NCBI GenBank assembly: GCA_910589415.1
Contig: OU342631.1
Span: 23,250,001 to 23,314,000 of the forward strand
Length of the DNA stretch: 64,000 nucleotides
From: Malachius bipustulatus
Taxonomy: Eukaryota; Arthropoda; Insecta; Coleoptera; Melyridae
Reading direction: 5' to 3'
The notes below the pieces were generated by a model, which did not search any database, had not been told where the DNA came from, and saw nothing but the letters and a program-made list of their open reading frames with translations. The translations under genes were made by a program, and so were the position numbers. Shown piece by piece: positions 46,052-58,231 of the stretch (positions are counted from its first letter, which is position 1; each line of letters begins with the position of its first letter).

Positions 46052-46321
46052 CTAATCGCGGATTTTCGTCGGCCCAAAAGTTTTCAACTGCATGATTCCT
46101 ATGATGAGGTCTCCTCTGACCGCGCGAGCACGTCTAAAATTGCCATTTTCCGTTAAACGTTGACGTATGCGGGTGAGCATTTGACGTGTAGGAGCTCTTC
46201 GATTTGGAAATCGTCGTCGGTATTCATGCTCAGCCGCCAGAGCACGACCATTGCAGAATCCATACACGAAGTGCATGTCTGCCAGCTCTTGGTTAGTGAA
46301 ATGTTCCACTTTTACAAACAC
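46052..46321 (-). pseudogene. Transposase N-terminus with DUF4817-type HTH
   Basis: 89 codons reading VEHFTNQELADMHFVYGFCN, then EYRRRFPNRRAPTRQMLTRI and RQRLTENGNFR. This is the N-terminal helix-turn-helix typical of DUF4817 proteins, common in insect transposases annotated as Tc3- or mariner-like. The frame ends at 46052 and no DDE core follows, so the copy is truncated. About 580 bp upstream (on the minus strand) lies a cagggtgtcccgtaa tip flanked by TA, at 46905. This suggests that the transposase belongs to the TACAGGGTG element family seen throughout the window. Confidence 0.75.
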
Positions 46322-46905
46322 CAGTACTCAATAAATTTTCTTTTTCTGCTACTTAATTAGTGTGAAACATAATTTTCAAACAACCTGTCACTTATTACAT
46401 CCCGTGATCCATGGCCTACGTTGAATATTTTTCTCTAGTTGTGTTTCATTATGAATTTTTATGCCATGTAAGGTAATTTTCAAATCGATTTTAAGCGAAA
46501 ATGGTTCATGTTATCGAAATTCAGCAAGATGACCTTTTTTGTGTAAAAAACTTCAACATTTCATAATCTGATATCAAATCCTGGCACGAGGTACGTACAA
46601 AAAAAGTTAGGGTGGTTTTAACCTCACTCTTTACCTATCTGCCCCCCCCCCCCCCCTGATGGAAATTTTAAAATTTTTGTAATTGCATCTTATTGGCCAT
46701 AAAATGTTTGATAAATTCCCATAATTTCACTTTTCTATCTTGAACGGATTCGAAGATATTATATAAAAACCATCTTCATGGGCTCCCCTTTGGGGGGCTG
46801 TAGCCCCCTTAGGAAGCATTTCTCGACCTATTTTTATAGGAACTTTTTTTCATATTTTTGAAAATAGAATCTGCTGTATTGCACGCTAATTACGGGACAC
46901 CCTGT
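46322..46905 (-). mobile_element. 5' part of a DUF4817-transposase element, end at 46905
   Basis: The right tip is gggacaccctg followed by TA. Between tip and transposase lie a run of 17 C (46652-46668) and a tggggggctgtagcccccttagg hairpin-like stretch (46794-46812). The far end of the element was not found. Confidence 0.5.
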
Positions 46906-47039
46906 ATTGTCAAAATTTGACACCTTGAATGGAAAAATATCAGATGTGTGTATTAAAAGTTTGCAACGACAATTTTTTCGGGTCAATTACAATGAGAATA
47001 AGTCTCTTTTTGGGAATTGCATGCAGATTCAACAGTTAT

Positions 47040-47465
47040 AGCTGATGGTTTGTCTGCAGGAAGGTTGCTAAAGCTTCACCACTTTCGAACTGCCTGCGGG
47101 ACAATGTCAGTAAAGCAGACAAAAGTCTCAGCAACTTGTTTGATTGTATCAGGTTAGAAGAGAATAGATGAAATGAAGATTAGTCAAATAACGAGCAAAC
47201 CTACGTCACAAAACTCTTTTATATTAAGGCAGAGAAGCAAATCCAATAAGGCTACTGGAAGTCAGAAAAACAACCCTGTAGAATGTTTTAAATGTAGTAA
47301 AAATGTCCACTTTAAATCACAATGTCAAGGAAAACTATCTTCAAATATTTAGAATATTGTAATATTATAAACGGCTGTAATATGACTTTCATATGGCAGT
47401 AATGTTTGGAAATGTAAGGGACATTTTAGCACAAATTGTCTAAACAAGAATACTAAATAGTCAAC
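47040..47465 (+). pseudogene. Copia-type gag relic with CCHC zinc knuckles
   Basis: Frames read KVAKASPLSNCLRDNVSKAD, then KSLSNLFDCIRLEENR, similar to the copia gag region ...TKLI.EEHRM. This is followed near 47281-47320 by CFKCSKNVHFKSQC, a correct C-x2-C-x4-H-x4-C RNA-binding knuckle, and at 47405-47445 by a second, weaker one (CKGHFSTNC). Stops separate the blocks. The rest of a copia polyprotein (protease, integrase, RT) is not visible nearby. Confidence 0.6.
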
Positions 47466-47499
47466 AGGAAGATAAACATGGTAATGTTCTCTAGATATT

Positions 47500-48140
47500 C
47501 ACCTCTGAAGATGGATTTTTTCTCTCATGACACTCACGCATTTATTTTTTATTAATGTTGGCTCCCTCTAATGTCAGCCAGTATTATAAAGGCTCATTAG
47601 GCTAACGACCAGTTTTCTGTGCTCGTTTTTGAAGCTAATATGGACGTCAAATGACTATTATTTATACATTTTCGTAATCACTTTCATGTCAAGAATGGAC
47701 AAGTTAAAAAAATTTCCCCTTAGATTTGACACCTTCTTCAGAATCTGGCACAGAAATCTGCCCGTTAAGTTAATGAGCCTTTATAATACCCGCTGTAATT
47801 GTTTTAGAGAGAAATCTTAGATAGATCATTTGTTAAGATTGAAAAGCTGCTTCTGTTTCCGGGAAAAATTTTTATCTCTTTAATTTTTGACGTTCTTGTT
47901 TGTTGTAATCAGTTTTTGTTAAAGTCAATGGAATTAGGAAAATAATATAAAAAGTATTTCGTGTTTTTCTCGATAACGAGTCAACGGACTAAAATGTAAC
48001 TGAAACAAAAGAAGTAAGTAACTTTTCAATCTTAACAAATGAGCTATCCAAGATTTCTCTCTAAAACAATCTCTAAACCACATTTAAAAATAAATGGCTC
48101 TCATGAAAGAAAAAATCCATCTTCAGAGGTAAATATCTCG
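47500..48140. repeat. Asymmetric inverted repeat (decayed fold-back element)
   Basis: cacctctgaagatggatttt near 47508 pairs with its reverse complement at 48105-48130. ttttagagagaaatctta near 47800 pairs with the copy at 48050-48075. The left arm carries ~230 bp not found in the right arm, probably a later insertion. No coding motif. Confidence 0.7.
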
Positions 48141-48690
48141 AGAGTTTTGGGGGGGCTATATGCCCATGGAGATTTCTGATCAACTCATCGAATAATACTG
48201 GCCCCCAAGGATAGGTACATCAAATTTAACCGGGAGCCAATTCACATAAGGATTCTGCAAGGTCCCTTATTTAAAAAAAATTATATTATACAAATTTCTA
48301 GAACCTGAGAGAAAAAATTTTCTTCTAATATTATTTTATTAGGTTGGTATAAGGTATAGAGTCCTACAATACCAACCCTTATATCAACAACCCTCGTAAA
48401 AAAGAGTTGCTTCTAAAAAGTTAAAAAGTATAGTTTTCAATAGATTTATTACCTAAGGTCGCGCTTTTCGAAACAGCGTGACGTTCAGTGATGTTTTCTT
48501 CCAGCAGCTGTCGGCTTAGAAGGCAACCATTTTCCTCAAATCACAAGAAGCCTTTCTTGAAGTTACATTCTAAGTCACAGCACTGTAATTTGCAACTATA
48601 AAGAGTGAGCAACCAAAAATGAACTATGGCCTTGGAGAAGTGAAACAGAAGAAAAGGTGTGTCTTCTACAAATTAATACTTATCATTTTT
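48140..48690. other. Interval without recognised features
   Basis: AT-rich; nothing recognised. Confidence 0.4.
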
Positions 48691-48699
48691 GTTCATATA

Positions 48700-49576
48700 C
48701 AGGGTTATTCACGGTATACGCCACGGAAGTTTATGGCCGTGTCTCTGGATTTTTGGATCTTTTTATTTTTGGAGTGGATAGAGACTCGGCAGAGGTACGT
48801 TTTAAAATTATATTCATAATGTACAGGTGTCCCAAAAGCATGAAACATATCAAAGTTATGTTTTTTTAAATGGAATGCTCCTATGTTATTGCAGTCTTAG
48901 ATTGTCTGGGAAGAAACAAGAAGATTGGCTTTTACAGTCGGTGTTTAAATTCAGAAGTTTGTGAGTTATAAACAAGTGAAAATCGTCATTTTTCAAGTTC
49001 ATGGCCCTGTACAAGGAAAACGGCTTAAGATAGAAAAAAACGGCTTACATGTCCCTATTTTAACTTTTCATGTACTATCCAATGATGTAGATGAAATGTT
49101 TATACAGGGTGATAAAAAATTTGAAAAATTCTGAGATTTCTCCACGCGTCGACAAATAAAAAAATCAAAGAAAGTACAAATGTTTCTATACCATAGGATA
49201 GTACATAAAAAGTTAAAATAGGGACATGTAAGCCGTTTTTCTCTATCTTGAACTGTTTTCGTTGTACAGGGCCTTGAATTTGAAAAATGACGATTTTCAC
49301 TTGTTTATAACTCAAAAACTTCTGAATTTAAACACCAACTGTAAAAGCCAATCTTATTTTCTCTTCTCAGACAATCTAAAAATGCAATAACATAGGAGCA
49401 TTCCATTTAAAAAAACATAACTTTGATATGTTTCATGCTTTTGGGACACCTGTACATTATGAATATAATTTTAAAACGTACCTCTGCCGGATCTCTATCC
49501 ACTCCAGAAATAAAAAGATCCTAAAATCCAGAGACACGGCCATAATCTTCCGTGGCGTATACCGTGAATAACCCTG
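48700..49576. mobile_element. Palindromic element, 877 bp, TA target
   Basis: Ends cagggttattcacggtatac and complement, flanked by TA. The arms match over several hundred bp with few differences. Inside, a second pair of tips, tacaggtgtcccaaaagca, points outward at 48822 and 49456. The core gagttataaacaagtgaaaa and cggcttacatgtccctat is shared with 11222-12083 and 55540-55665. No coding motif. Open frames are products of the palindrome. Confidence 0.88.
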
Positions 49577-49579
49577 TAT

Positions 49580-51115
49580 ACAGTAGTTCTGATAAAAATC
49601 TGTAATTTAGATTAAGGTTATGTTTGTGTTCTTTCAGATGAGAAGCGTCTCGCCACACTGGCTTATTTTCCTTTGAAAATGAAATTGTTTTGGAAATGAG
49701 CATCTACCTTTGAAATAAACACTACAAAATGCGCAGCAGCTTTTTTTAAATCCAAATCAGACATGTCGTGAGAAACTTTTTGAGTTCAGAGTTCAGATAA
49801 TTCAATTTGTGAAGAGAATAGTTCCAATGTTACGAATTGCATATTGACACACGTTACAAAAGTCATGGCCAACCATCAGTTTTTTTTTCCTTCGCACTCT
49901 ATTAATTTGAGCATTATTGTCTATTATTGTAGTGATATTTTCATAGAAACGAAATTTGGATATTTTTCTGGCAGCTTACCTTAAAACCTAACAAAAAACC
50001 TTATTTTTTCCTGACAAGTCACAGTAGTGTTTGTCCACTTGTTGCGATTTTTTTCAATTCTTAAGCTAAAATAACAAATGCAGAAGTTATCACTCTGACG
50101 TAGCCATTGGTAGACTCATAAATGAAAAATTTCTTTGCAGAATTCAATAAACGCGCATATTTGTAGAGTCGTAACCGGATGGAAGCGCAGAAGAATCGTA
50201 GATCTACAAGTGGTTAGGGAGGCGCTGCTCTGGGCTCTGGGGGCGCAGTAGCGTTACAGATGCTCCCGCTTCCTTCCTTTGCACATAAAGCCCCTGCCTG
50301 ATGACTCGTGTCACATCCAGGCGGGCACAAAGAGATGGCTTCTTTCACTCTGTAATTATTGTCCTCCGCGTTTGCTAGTGAAGCCTGCCAGATCGACCTT
50401 TATAATAATTCCATTTTTGATACATCCAGAATCTATCTGCCGCTTATTCAACTTCGCTTTGACACGGAATGCCATCTCGACGTTCCGATTTGGCAGAACT
50501 AATATCCTACCCATACCCATCCTTTGGGATTTTCTCTCCTCATATACAGAGTTATAGATTGAATTCGCTTTGAGATGGCAAAGAGTTATCAAGTTTTCCT
50601 TTGTTCAGGTAAATGTTGATGGTGATGGCGCATGTCGACTGTAGCTGACTCAATTTAAATTGCCTTTTGTCATTGCTGATAAATAAATTCTAAAACTGTA
50701 CACAGAACAAAGATAATAGATTGATTTTCTACCTTTGGTACTAATCCGACGAATTTTTAAATAATTTGGAAATATGTCCGTAATTCAAAAAAATTGTATT
50801 TTTGTATTTTTCCTTGTCTATAAATTGATTTTTTTCAAACCTCACCGCCACAGATTATGAAATTCTCGCACTGAGCTCGAAAAGATTTTCGACAACGGCT
50901 TTAATGCAAAATGAGTCATACTATAATAGACAAACTGCAGCAATGACAGGCAACTGACAGTCGCACGTCAATTATTTTTCAGTTAATTAGACTAATTGAA
51001 TCCGCTGATTGCCGGATCCCGTATAGTATCCCACAACCAATGAAGCTTTCCCGCATTTAAATACTGCTGAATAGAAACAAGACAAAAACGACCTGTTCCT
51101 CTAAACCCTTCTTCA
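49580..51115. other. Interval without recognised features
   Basis: A moderately GC-rich patch at 50190-50350 and otherwise AT-rich DNA. The frames at 50279-50557 (+) and 50356-50592 (-) overlap and have no domain. Confidence 0.4.
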
Positions 51116-51119
51116 TTTA

Positions 51120-51635
51120 TACAGGGTGATAAAGATCTTACTGATAATTTTTTTTCACAGTTCTGAAACTATACGTCAGATATTTTAATAAAACTTATTA
51201 ATATGAATGGGTGTTGGGTACAGATGGGTGGTACAGACCACTAGATGTAGAGAATTATAATTTTTTTAACAAAGAAATTTTTAACTAGAGGCGTCCCAGT
51301 TATTTTACCAAGTTTTTGCTTTTCAAAATATTTATTTTTCAGCACACTAGATCCGTGGTATGGCGTTTATCTACAAACTCCGAAATTACAAAAACCATAA
51401 TATTTCCAAAACTAAAAGTATTTTGGAGGAAATTTTGGCAAAATTCGTTAGGTAGGTATTCATTAAATGTAATGTCACTTATGAAAGTTTTTTCATACAG
51501 CTAGCCAAAAACTGGTAACTGTTGAAATTTCAGCTTTTCACTCATTTTTCTCAGTGGAATTTTGAATTTGAAATTTTTCAATATTTATTATTATCGCTTA
51601 TAGTAATTGGAAAAATTAACATGCTTTGCTTAACA
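51120..51635 (+). repeat. Dispersed repeat related to 36438-36860
   Basis: A tatacagggtgataaagatc tip at 51119 is followed from 51340 by the block shared with 36540-36850 (cacactagatccgtggtatg, then gcaaaattcgttag, then ctcatttttctcagt). Confidence 0.6.
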
Positions 51636-51639
51636 TGTA

Positions 51640-52240
51640 ATATGCTTTTCCAGTAATTATCAGCGCCAATCGAATGGCGCGCTAACTGACGGGCGCTCTG
51701 CGAACCTGCAAATGTGGCCGGCTTTGGTATAGTCACTTTTTCTAGCGCCGTTGCTTATCCATAATTATATGCTCCCTGGTGATTAGCTTGGAAACAAGCA
51801 CGGTATTCTACGGCGATGCGCAGAAATTGACGTCATGTGGCTGACTATAGTGATGGACATAACTGAATTATCTCAATAATCGTTAGCATGTAACGACCTA
51901 ACGGCGTTAAGGCAATTAGCGCAAATAAATTTTACTTTTGTTATTTACTAGATTGAAACAGCTTGCGACCTCTCTTTTCCAGCGACCGTACTTAGAATAT
52001 CGAGTTCTGTTTTCGATTCCACAATCAGTAGATTCCGCGTAACACTTGAATAACGACCTAAAACGTGTGTAGATGTTTAGAGAATTAAGTGTCATGCGTC
52101 ATTATGAGGAAGAAATATGGAGTGTGACGCGCATTTAAAGAAGAAAGCGAAAACCCGCGTTAAATAAATGTATGAACTATAAAAATCGCGACCTCGGCCA
52201 TTTTACTTTCTTTTCCTATTTATCTCTATTTAATTACCAC
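51640..52240. other. Interval without recognised features
   Basis: Slightly GC-richer near 51660-51850, with no motif. Confidence 0.4.
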
Positions 52241-52246
52241 TTTTTC

Positions 52247-52393
52247 GCCCGTATTCACAAACGATAATTTCCTAAATAATTACGTAATCAATTATCCCCA
52301 TCTCATTCTATTGCAAAAAAACTGCATATCTCCATCTCACTCATTTAATTAATTACGTAATTATTTAAGAAATTATCGTTTGTGAATACGGGC
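52247..52393. mobile_element. 147-bp palindromic MITE
   Basis: gcccgtattcacaaacgata at the left end is the exact reverse complement of the right end. The arms extend about 42 bp with one mismatch, including an attacgtaat core. No clear target duplication is seen in the T-rich flanks. Confidence 0.8.
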
Positions 52394-52399
52394 ATTTTT

Positions 52400-53400
52400 T
52401 ATGTAGGAGAGAGTTTCACATTAGTGCAGGAATTTGGCGCCTAGTTTGAACTTATTACCTTATCGATATCATTTCATTATTTTCTCGCACCCCCCCTTAG
52501 AAACATTTTCCCATCCTGTGACGTCATCTGCGAAGCAAACGCTCACCCCACCTGTTTATAATTTCATACAGTTGCAAATGCTAACTCATTTTTCCTTAAG
52601 ATCGTTTATTCAAATAAACAGAATCGCTACGAAGTAACATCTATTTATAGGGAGGCTCGAATGTCATCAGAAAATCGAAACCCTATTTTCGTTTAAAATC
52701 CACATTTTTTGAGTTTGTATATTAGGATCGTTCATAGAGCTATTATAACTATTGTATCAATTATTAAACCGCCAATTCACGTTAACACCTTATTAAATAA
52801 GTATCATAAGACGAATTATTAGATTGAGGATATTTTTTGGAAAATCACAATAAAAGTGGAGGGAAAGAATAGAAAAAGGGGAAGAGGGGGAACACACCTG
52901 CTGTGTAATGAGAATCAAAAATGTTTTCTATTTTTTCAATTACAACACGGTCTTATAAATCTCAGAGTCAAGAGTAGCGGCTAAGCGGCTATGGTATAAC
53001 GATTAAGCCGGTATAGGGACTCGATATATCGAATAATTCAAAAGTTAATCTCATGAGGGAACACGCCGTGTAAAATTCACAAACCTCTTATTGTCGAAAT
53101 GAGTGGCACACAGTACTATGTAGGTATATTTGTCTAATAATTTCCATTAAATTACATCATATAGTTACCTACTGAAATTTAATAATTTTTTGATTCATCG
53201 ATTATTTTGAAACTTGACAGATTATGTTATTATTGTTGACGTTTATTGTTAACTAAAATCTTTGAATATAAAACATCAGGAAGGACTATAATTCCAATTG
53301 ACCGTTCTGGTGAACGCGCTATGGAAAATGCCATTTTGAACATCTGATAGGTAGGTACTTCTTATTGTTTAGAAATTCGCAACTTTACTTTTTGTTAGTT
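52400..53400. other. Interval without recognised features
   Basis: A small A/G-rich patch at 52860-52890; nothing else. Confidence 0.4.
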
Positions 53401-53409
53401 CAGTACGTT

Positions 53410-54160
53410 ATAGAGGCTGTTTCATAAAAACATGCTGAAATTTCTGGATGTGATTCCTCAGGCCATTTTATGAAGAAATTAGATATTAAATTTTTTTCTA
53501 CGCAGGGTGTTGAACTTTTTTTTGTAGAGTTCTTTTTTAATCTCCGAAAATAGTTTAGATAGGTATTTAATTAAATTTAAGTGTGTGTTAATAGAATGTA
53601 AAACCGCATATAGTTTAGTTAGAAAAATTTTTCGATTTCTTCATCCAGTGGCGTTCCTCCAAACCTATCCTATGACATTTTTTTACAAAATAAATAGTAT
53701 ACGCCACTGACATTTTGCCGTGGGGATATTTTTTCTGTTTATAGTCTGATCAACTCTACATGAAAATGGTCTCTTGCGATTTTCTTGTCAGATGAATCGT
53801 TCAAGATTAAAGCAATGAAATTTAAATTTATTAATAATTAAGCAGCTACTTATTGGCGAATATTTTTTTTAAACAGAAAATATCAATAGAGTGGATCAAT
53901 AAGACTTTTAATGGCTGCCACGAAAGTTACGGCGCCATTGACGTGACTTTAAGGTAGAAATAGAAAAAGTGGAATCATTTTTCTAGCTAAGGTATAATGG
54001 TTTTATGTCCCATTAAGACAGGCCAAAATTGAAAAAAATATCTAAACGACTTTCGAAGATAATAAAAGAAAAAGAAAAACTCGTCAAAAACCAAAAATCC
54101 AATACCTTGTAGCAAAAAAATTACGCCGTTGCGGACATACGTCCACATGAACGGTAGGTA
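53410..54160. mobile_element. Decayed copy of the 56503-57227 palindrome family
   Basis: ggccattttatgaagaaatt, then cagggtgttgaa, gatcaactctacatgaaaat, and at the right ccgttgcggacatacgtcca follow the order seen in 56503-57227. The terminal tips have decayed (ggctgtttcataaaaacatg for cagggtgtttcttaataacg). Confidence 0.7.
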
Positions 54161-54379
54161 GGTACTTCCTGATGTTTTATGTTCGAAGATTGAAAAAGTG
54201 TAATTGAATATTTAGGTTAGGAGCTAGCTATGCGTCTTTAACGTATTTCATTTAATTTTAATATTATCAATAATAAAATTATGTATCATAGGTAGATACC
54301 TATATACTATTACCTGACTTGCATGAAATTACATTTTCTATTTTTGTTTTATTTTTCTTTCTATTCTGTCTTATTTTGT

Positions 54380-54440
54380 ATTTGTTTGTTTGTTTGATTG
54401 TTTTGTTTTGTTTGTTTGTATTGTTTGTATGTATTTCTAT
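54380..54440 (+). repeat. TTTG-rich simple repeat
   Basis: tttgtttgtttgattgtttt followed by similar words. Confidence 0.7.
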
Positions 54441-54899
54441 TTTCCATTTAATTTTCCATTTTATTCAAAAATTATGCTGACCTCAAATTTCACTCTATAC
54501 CTACGTCAATGAAAAAGAATGAAAAATCATTCAATTGTACTTATCCTCTTCCACTTTAATTAAGACCAACTCTCGCTTTACACTTAGATACCTATAAATA
54601 GGACTAAGTTTATATTTTGTAAGAAAAACACTATTATTTACCAACAGAATGAAGTTAAAACCGAAAAACAATAAATTCCTAAATAATCAACACCACCTTA
54701 ATAATAATAATAAGAAAGATAACAGTCACCCGTTTGAAAATACATACAGCAGATTAGTTTATTGTTTAATTAAAATTCAGACTAAGCTCCTTCATTCCGA
54801 AATCTTGATTCCGCTGAATCTGGTGCCATTAACTCGCTTCTTTAGCCTCCATAATAAGAAACAAGGACAACAAGGTCTCGCTATATACAACTACAACCA

Positions 54900-55140
54900 G
54901 TCATCCACCGTCTCGACGCTGTGTCGTCGCGATGCGTACACTGGGGGTTATAGGGGGTTGCTGGGGGTGCTTGGCCGGGGTGCGTGTCGGGGGAGTATCG
55001 ATTGCCACGCCCCCTGCTGCGAGGTGTCTCCATGGAGACCGCGACAATGCCGTGGGGACCGACGAGGCACACGCACTAGCTCCCTCCCGAAATATGCCGG
55101 GGACTGAAGGCTGCCTGCCTGCCTCGAAGCTGAAACTGAA
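54900..55140. other. GC-rich island of unknown function
   Basis: About 240 bp of clearly GC-rich DNA in AT-rich surroundings, with CpG-containing words (tcgtcgcgatgcg, gtgcgtgtcggggg) and a palindrome gtctccatggagac at 55026. Frames are open on both strands as expected for GC-rich DNA; a 152-codon frame (54649-55107 +) starts in Lys/Asn low complexity and has no domain. A first exon or promoter of a host gene is possible, but nothing downstream supports it. Confidence 0.35.
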
Positions 55141-55329
55141 ACATTTTCAGGGTTGAAATCAACAGAGAATGGAGTCTTATAGGTATGTATGTATGTATAT
55201 CTAGCAGGTGACTCCATGCACTCCAAGCTAAACTTTAAAATTATGCCCAGTAGGGGCAAAACATTTATTGTTTCTTTTTCAAAATAATTTAGTCATTTTG
55301 AAATTATTTTGGGTAAAATCTTTGTATTT

Positions 55330-55705
55330 ATACCGTGTGTTTTTCGAAAAACGCTTTATAACTGATTTCTTATTTCATCTTAATATCTGAAATCTCCAAC
55401 GAAGTATATATAAGTATTTATAGAACTACTTTTGACATCATTTGCATCTATCGTAAACCTGACTTCACTTCCGGAAGTAGCCGGAAGTGACATCAACTTT
55501 TGATTTTCAAATGGAACAGCCTGTATATACCTATATCGTTAGTAATTTGTGAGCTGTTTCTAAACAAATATAAAAATCAAAATTTCCCATTTTCAAATCA
55601 GCTTATATTGAAAAAGGCTCAAGATAGAGGAAAACGGCTTACATGTCCCTATCTGAACTTGCTACATTGCATCTTACTATTATGTGGTTTAAATTTTTAT
55701 ACAGG
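55330..55705 (+). repeat. Partial copy of the 11222/48700 palindrome core
   Basis: cttccggaagtagccggaag is followed by aaatggaacagcctgtatat, an aaacaaatataaaaatc block and aaacggcttacatgtccctat. The order is that of the left half of 11222-12083; the mirror half is missing. Confidence 0.6.
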
Positions 55706-55719
55706 ATCATGGTAACAAT

Positions 55720-56490
55720 AAGTAAAGGTATACCTACCTATTCAGAAAAATTAGTTGCTTCTACGACAAACTTTTGGTCATTCCTCTTGAACGCTTTTTG
55801 AATAATTATGTAATGCACCTAAATGCCAAATCTTTCTCAAGGAAGAAAGTGCTCTATATTACAGCTACACGACATCCATGATCCATGACACAATAATTAA
55901 ATGAACAAGCCGCGTGGATATCCTTTTCGAGAACAAGATAAAGGTAAAATAAAATTTTATTGAAATCATTACCGTGATATTTAATATTAATAAAAAGGCA
56001 ATAACGATTACAATGGGCCTGTCTGGTGCACAAAAGGAATTCGTATCAGCAGTATATGTATTAGTATTTCATATTCCTCGCTCCTTCAAGGATTATATAA
56101 ACGTAACATGTTCGATATATTCAGGCATAATAGTCGGGCCATTGTAGTCCGATTTGTCCGTGGTCGAGCGAATAAGTTATTTTGAACACAATAGTTCATT
56201 AGTTTATCGAATCAGATCGGACCGGTCATTAATCTTACCTTCGCGGTCGTCCAGTTGAGTGTTGTGGAAGTTCTGCAGATGATCCACCGATGGGCACCGA
56301 CTTAACCCTTATTTCTTTATTGTATTTTATTGTATTCAAAATAACTAAATCTTCTTTTGATACGATTATTAGTGTTCCTTTCTAAATATATATCTACCTG
56401 ATGCCTCACCTTTCATGAATCTTTAATTGTCATTTCATTCTATGTCAGTGGTATATAAATGTAAACTGATATCGACCTAGTTTTATCATT
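55720..56490. other. Interval without recognised features
   Basis: Ordinary AT-rich DNA, no motif. Confidence 0.4.
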
Positions 56491-56502
56491 TTCAGGAATA
56501 TA

Positions 56503-57227
56503 CAGGGTGTTTCTTAATAACGTGCTAATACTTCAGGGTGTAATTCTTTAGGTCATTTTATGAAGAAAATTTTATATGAACGTATGTCCGCAAGGCCTTA
56601 ATTTTTTTTTCTGCAGGGTGTTAAATTTTTGTTTTTCAAGAATTATTTCTTATTATCTACGAAAGTAGTTTACATATTTTTCTCAAATTTGGCACGTCTT
56701 CATAGGACATAAAACTACACAATTTAGTTATAAAAATTGTTCTATTGCTCCGCCCTGTAAACGTGTCCTCTGATATTTAAAAAAAAATGGTGCGCCCCTG
56801 ACATTTGGCCGTACGGATATTTTTTCTGATTAGTCTGATCAATTCTACATGAAAACGGTCTGTTGCGTTTTTCTCGTCGGATGCACTATCAATTAAATTA
56901 AAATTAGATTAATTTAACAAAATTAGCGAATAATATTTATTTTATTTTGAAAAGAGAAAATGTCAGAGTGGATCAATTGAAAATATTTTCTAATTCACAT
57001 ATTATGTGGTTCTACACATCCATTAGCATGACATACTAAAATTCAAAAGAATATCTAAACTACTAACTTTCGGAGATAATAAAAAATAATTCTTGAAAAA
57101 CAAAAATTCAAAATCTTGTAGAAAAAAAATAAGGCCTTGCGGACATACGTTCACATAAAATTTTCTTCGTAAAATGACCCGAGGAATCATATCTTGAAGT
57201 TTTAGCATGTTATTAAGAAACACCCTG
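56503..57227. mobile_element. Palindromic element, 725 bp, TA target
   Basis: Ends cagggtgtttcttaataacg and complement, TA on both sides. Arms of several hundred bp match with moderate divergence (gaacgtatgtccgcaaggcc near 56579 against its complement near 57135). No coding motif. The sister copy 53410-54160 is more decayed. Confidence 0.85.
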
Positions 57228-57524
57228 TATATATGAAGAATAAAATGTTGAATACCTCAGTGTATTTTTAAATTAAAAAATAATTATTAATTCTTTCGAC
57301 AAATGCAAATCTATAAAATGGTGTAAAGGATTAGGGCAAGCAGTCTTTTTCGCGCGGTAAGAACTTGAACAAAAAATTGGATCGAATTTCGAAACCAATT
57401 CGACAATTGGCGGTATTAATGCCTATACTCGAGTGAACTTACCGACGAAAAGTTAGCGACGGGAGTGGTTAAACATCCGGCTCGGGTACGATGATAATTT
57501 CATTACTTAATCTGCTCTATTATA

Positions 57525-58231
57525 CAGGGTGTTGATTTTCAAAGCGGGCCATAGGGGATTAGCATTGCGAAAGTAGTTTTTGAGGATTCCTGCTCGCCGT
57601 TTAAACTGACAGAAATGGTTTTGGTATCAAAATGAAGCTAAAATTATTGCGCATAACGCTTGAAATCAGAAATTAATTTAATTTCACGTTGTTTTCTAAA
57701 ATTCTTCAGTAAAAATTCAAGTAATTGTTAATGTTTAATCACAAAATAGCATGCCTGCCTAAACAATAATGACGTTTCTACGTTTCGACAATCCAATAAA
57801 AAACTTTATAAGTCAGTAGGCAATAATAAAGTCTGGTTCTATTTAAAAATGGGTTATACAAACCAAGAAAGAGTCGTTATGGTGAAAACCTACTACAGTG
57901 TAGCCAGTTACAGGAGGGTTCGCGATTTATTTGCCGTGAATTTTTTTAATAGATATTATTGGATTGTCAAAACGTAGAAACGTCATTATTGTTTAGGCAA
58001 GGCATGCTATTTTGTGATTAAACATTAACAATTACTTGAATTTTTACTGAAGAATTTTAGAAAACAACGTGAAACTAAATTAATTTCTGATGTCAAGCGT
58101 TATGCGCAATAATTTTAGCTTCATTTTGATACCAAAACCATTTCTGTCAGTTTAAACGGCGAGCAGGAATCTTCAAAAACCACTTTCGCAATGCTAATCC
58201 CCTATGGCCCGCTTTGAAAATCAACACCCTG
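57525..58231. mobile_element. Palindromic element, 707 bp, with transposase start in its loop
   Basis: Ends cagggtgttgattttcaaag and complement, TA on both sides. The arms are ~270 bp and nearly identical, so the copy is young. The loop of ~155 bp holds the frame at 57849-57977. This is the structure expected if the 5' end of an autonomous element was duplicated head to head. Confidence 0.9.
57849..57977 (+). pseudogene. Start of a DUF4817-type transposase in the palindrome loop
   Basis: 42 codons beginning MGYTNQERVVMVKTYYSVAS, then a VRDLFAVNFFNRYY stretch. DUF4817 proteins start with the same pattern: Y-T-N-x-E, a hydrophobic M-V-x-x-Y, then a second helix ending at (F/Y)-x-x-R. Beyond NR the frame enters the opposite palindrome arm and stops. 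It is only the first helix-turn-helix part and cannot be an enzyme. It reveals the parent of this element. Confidence 0.65.

Noticed and set aside
54649..55107. 152-codon frame across the GC-rich island
   Set aside because: The start is Lys/Asn low complexity and the rest changes abruptly into GC-driven residues; there is no domain or splice context.
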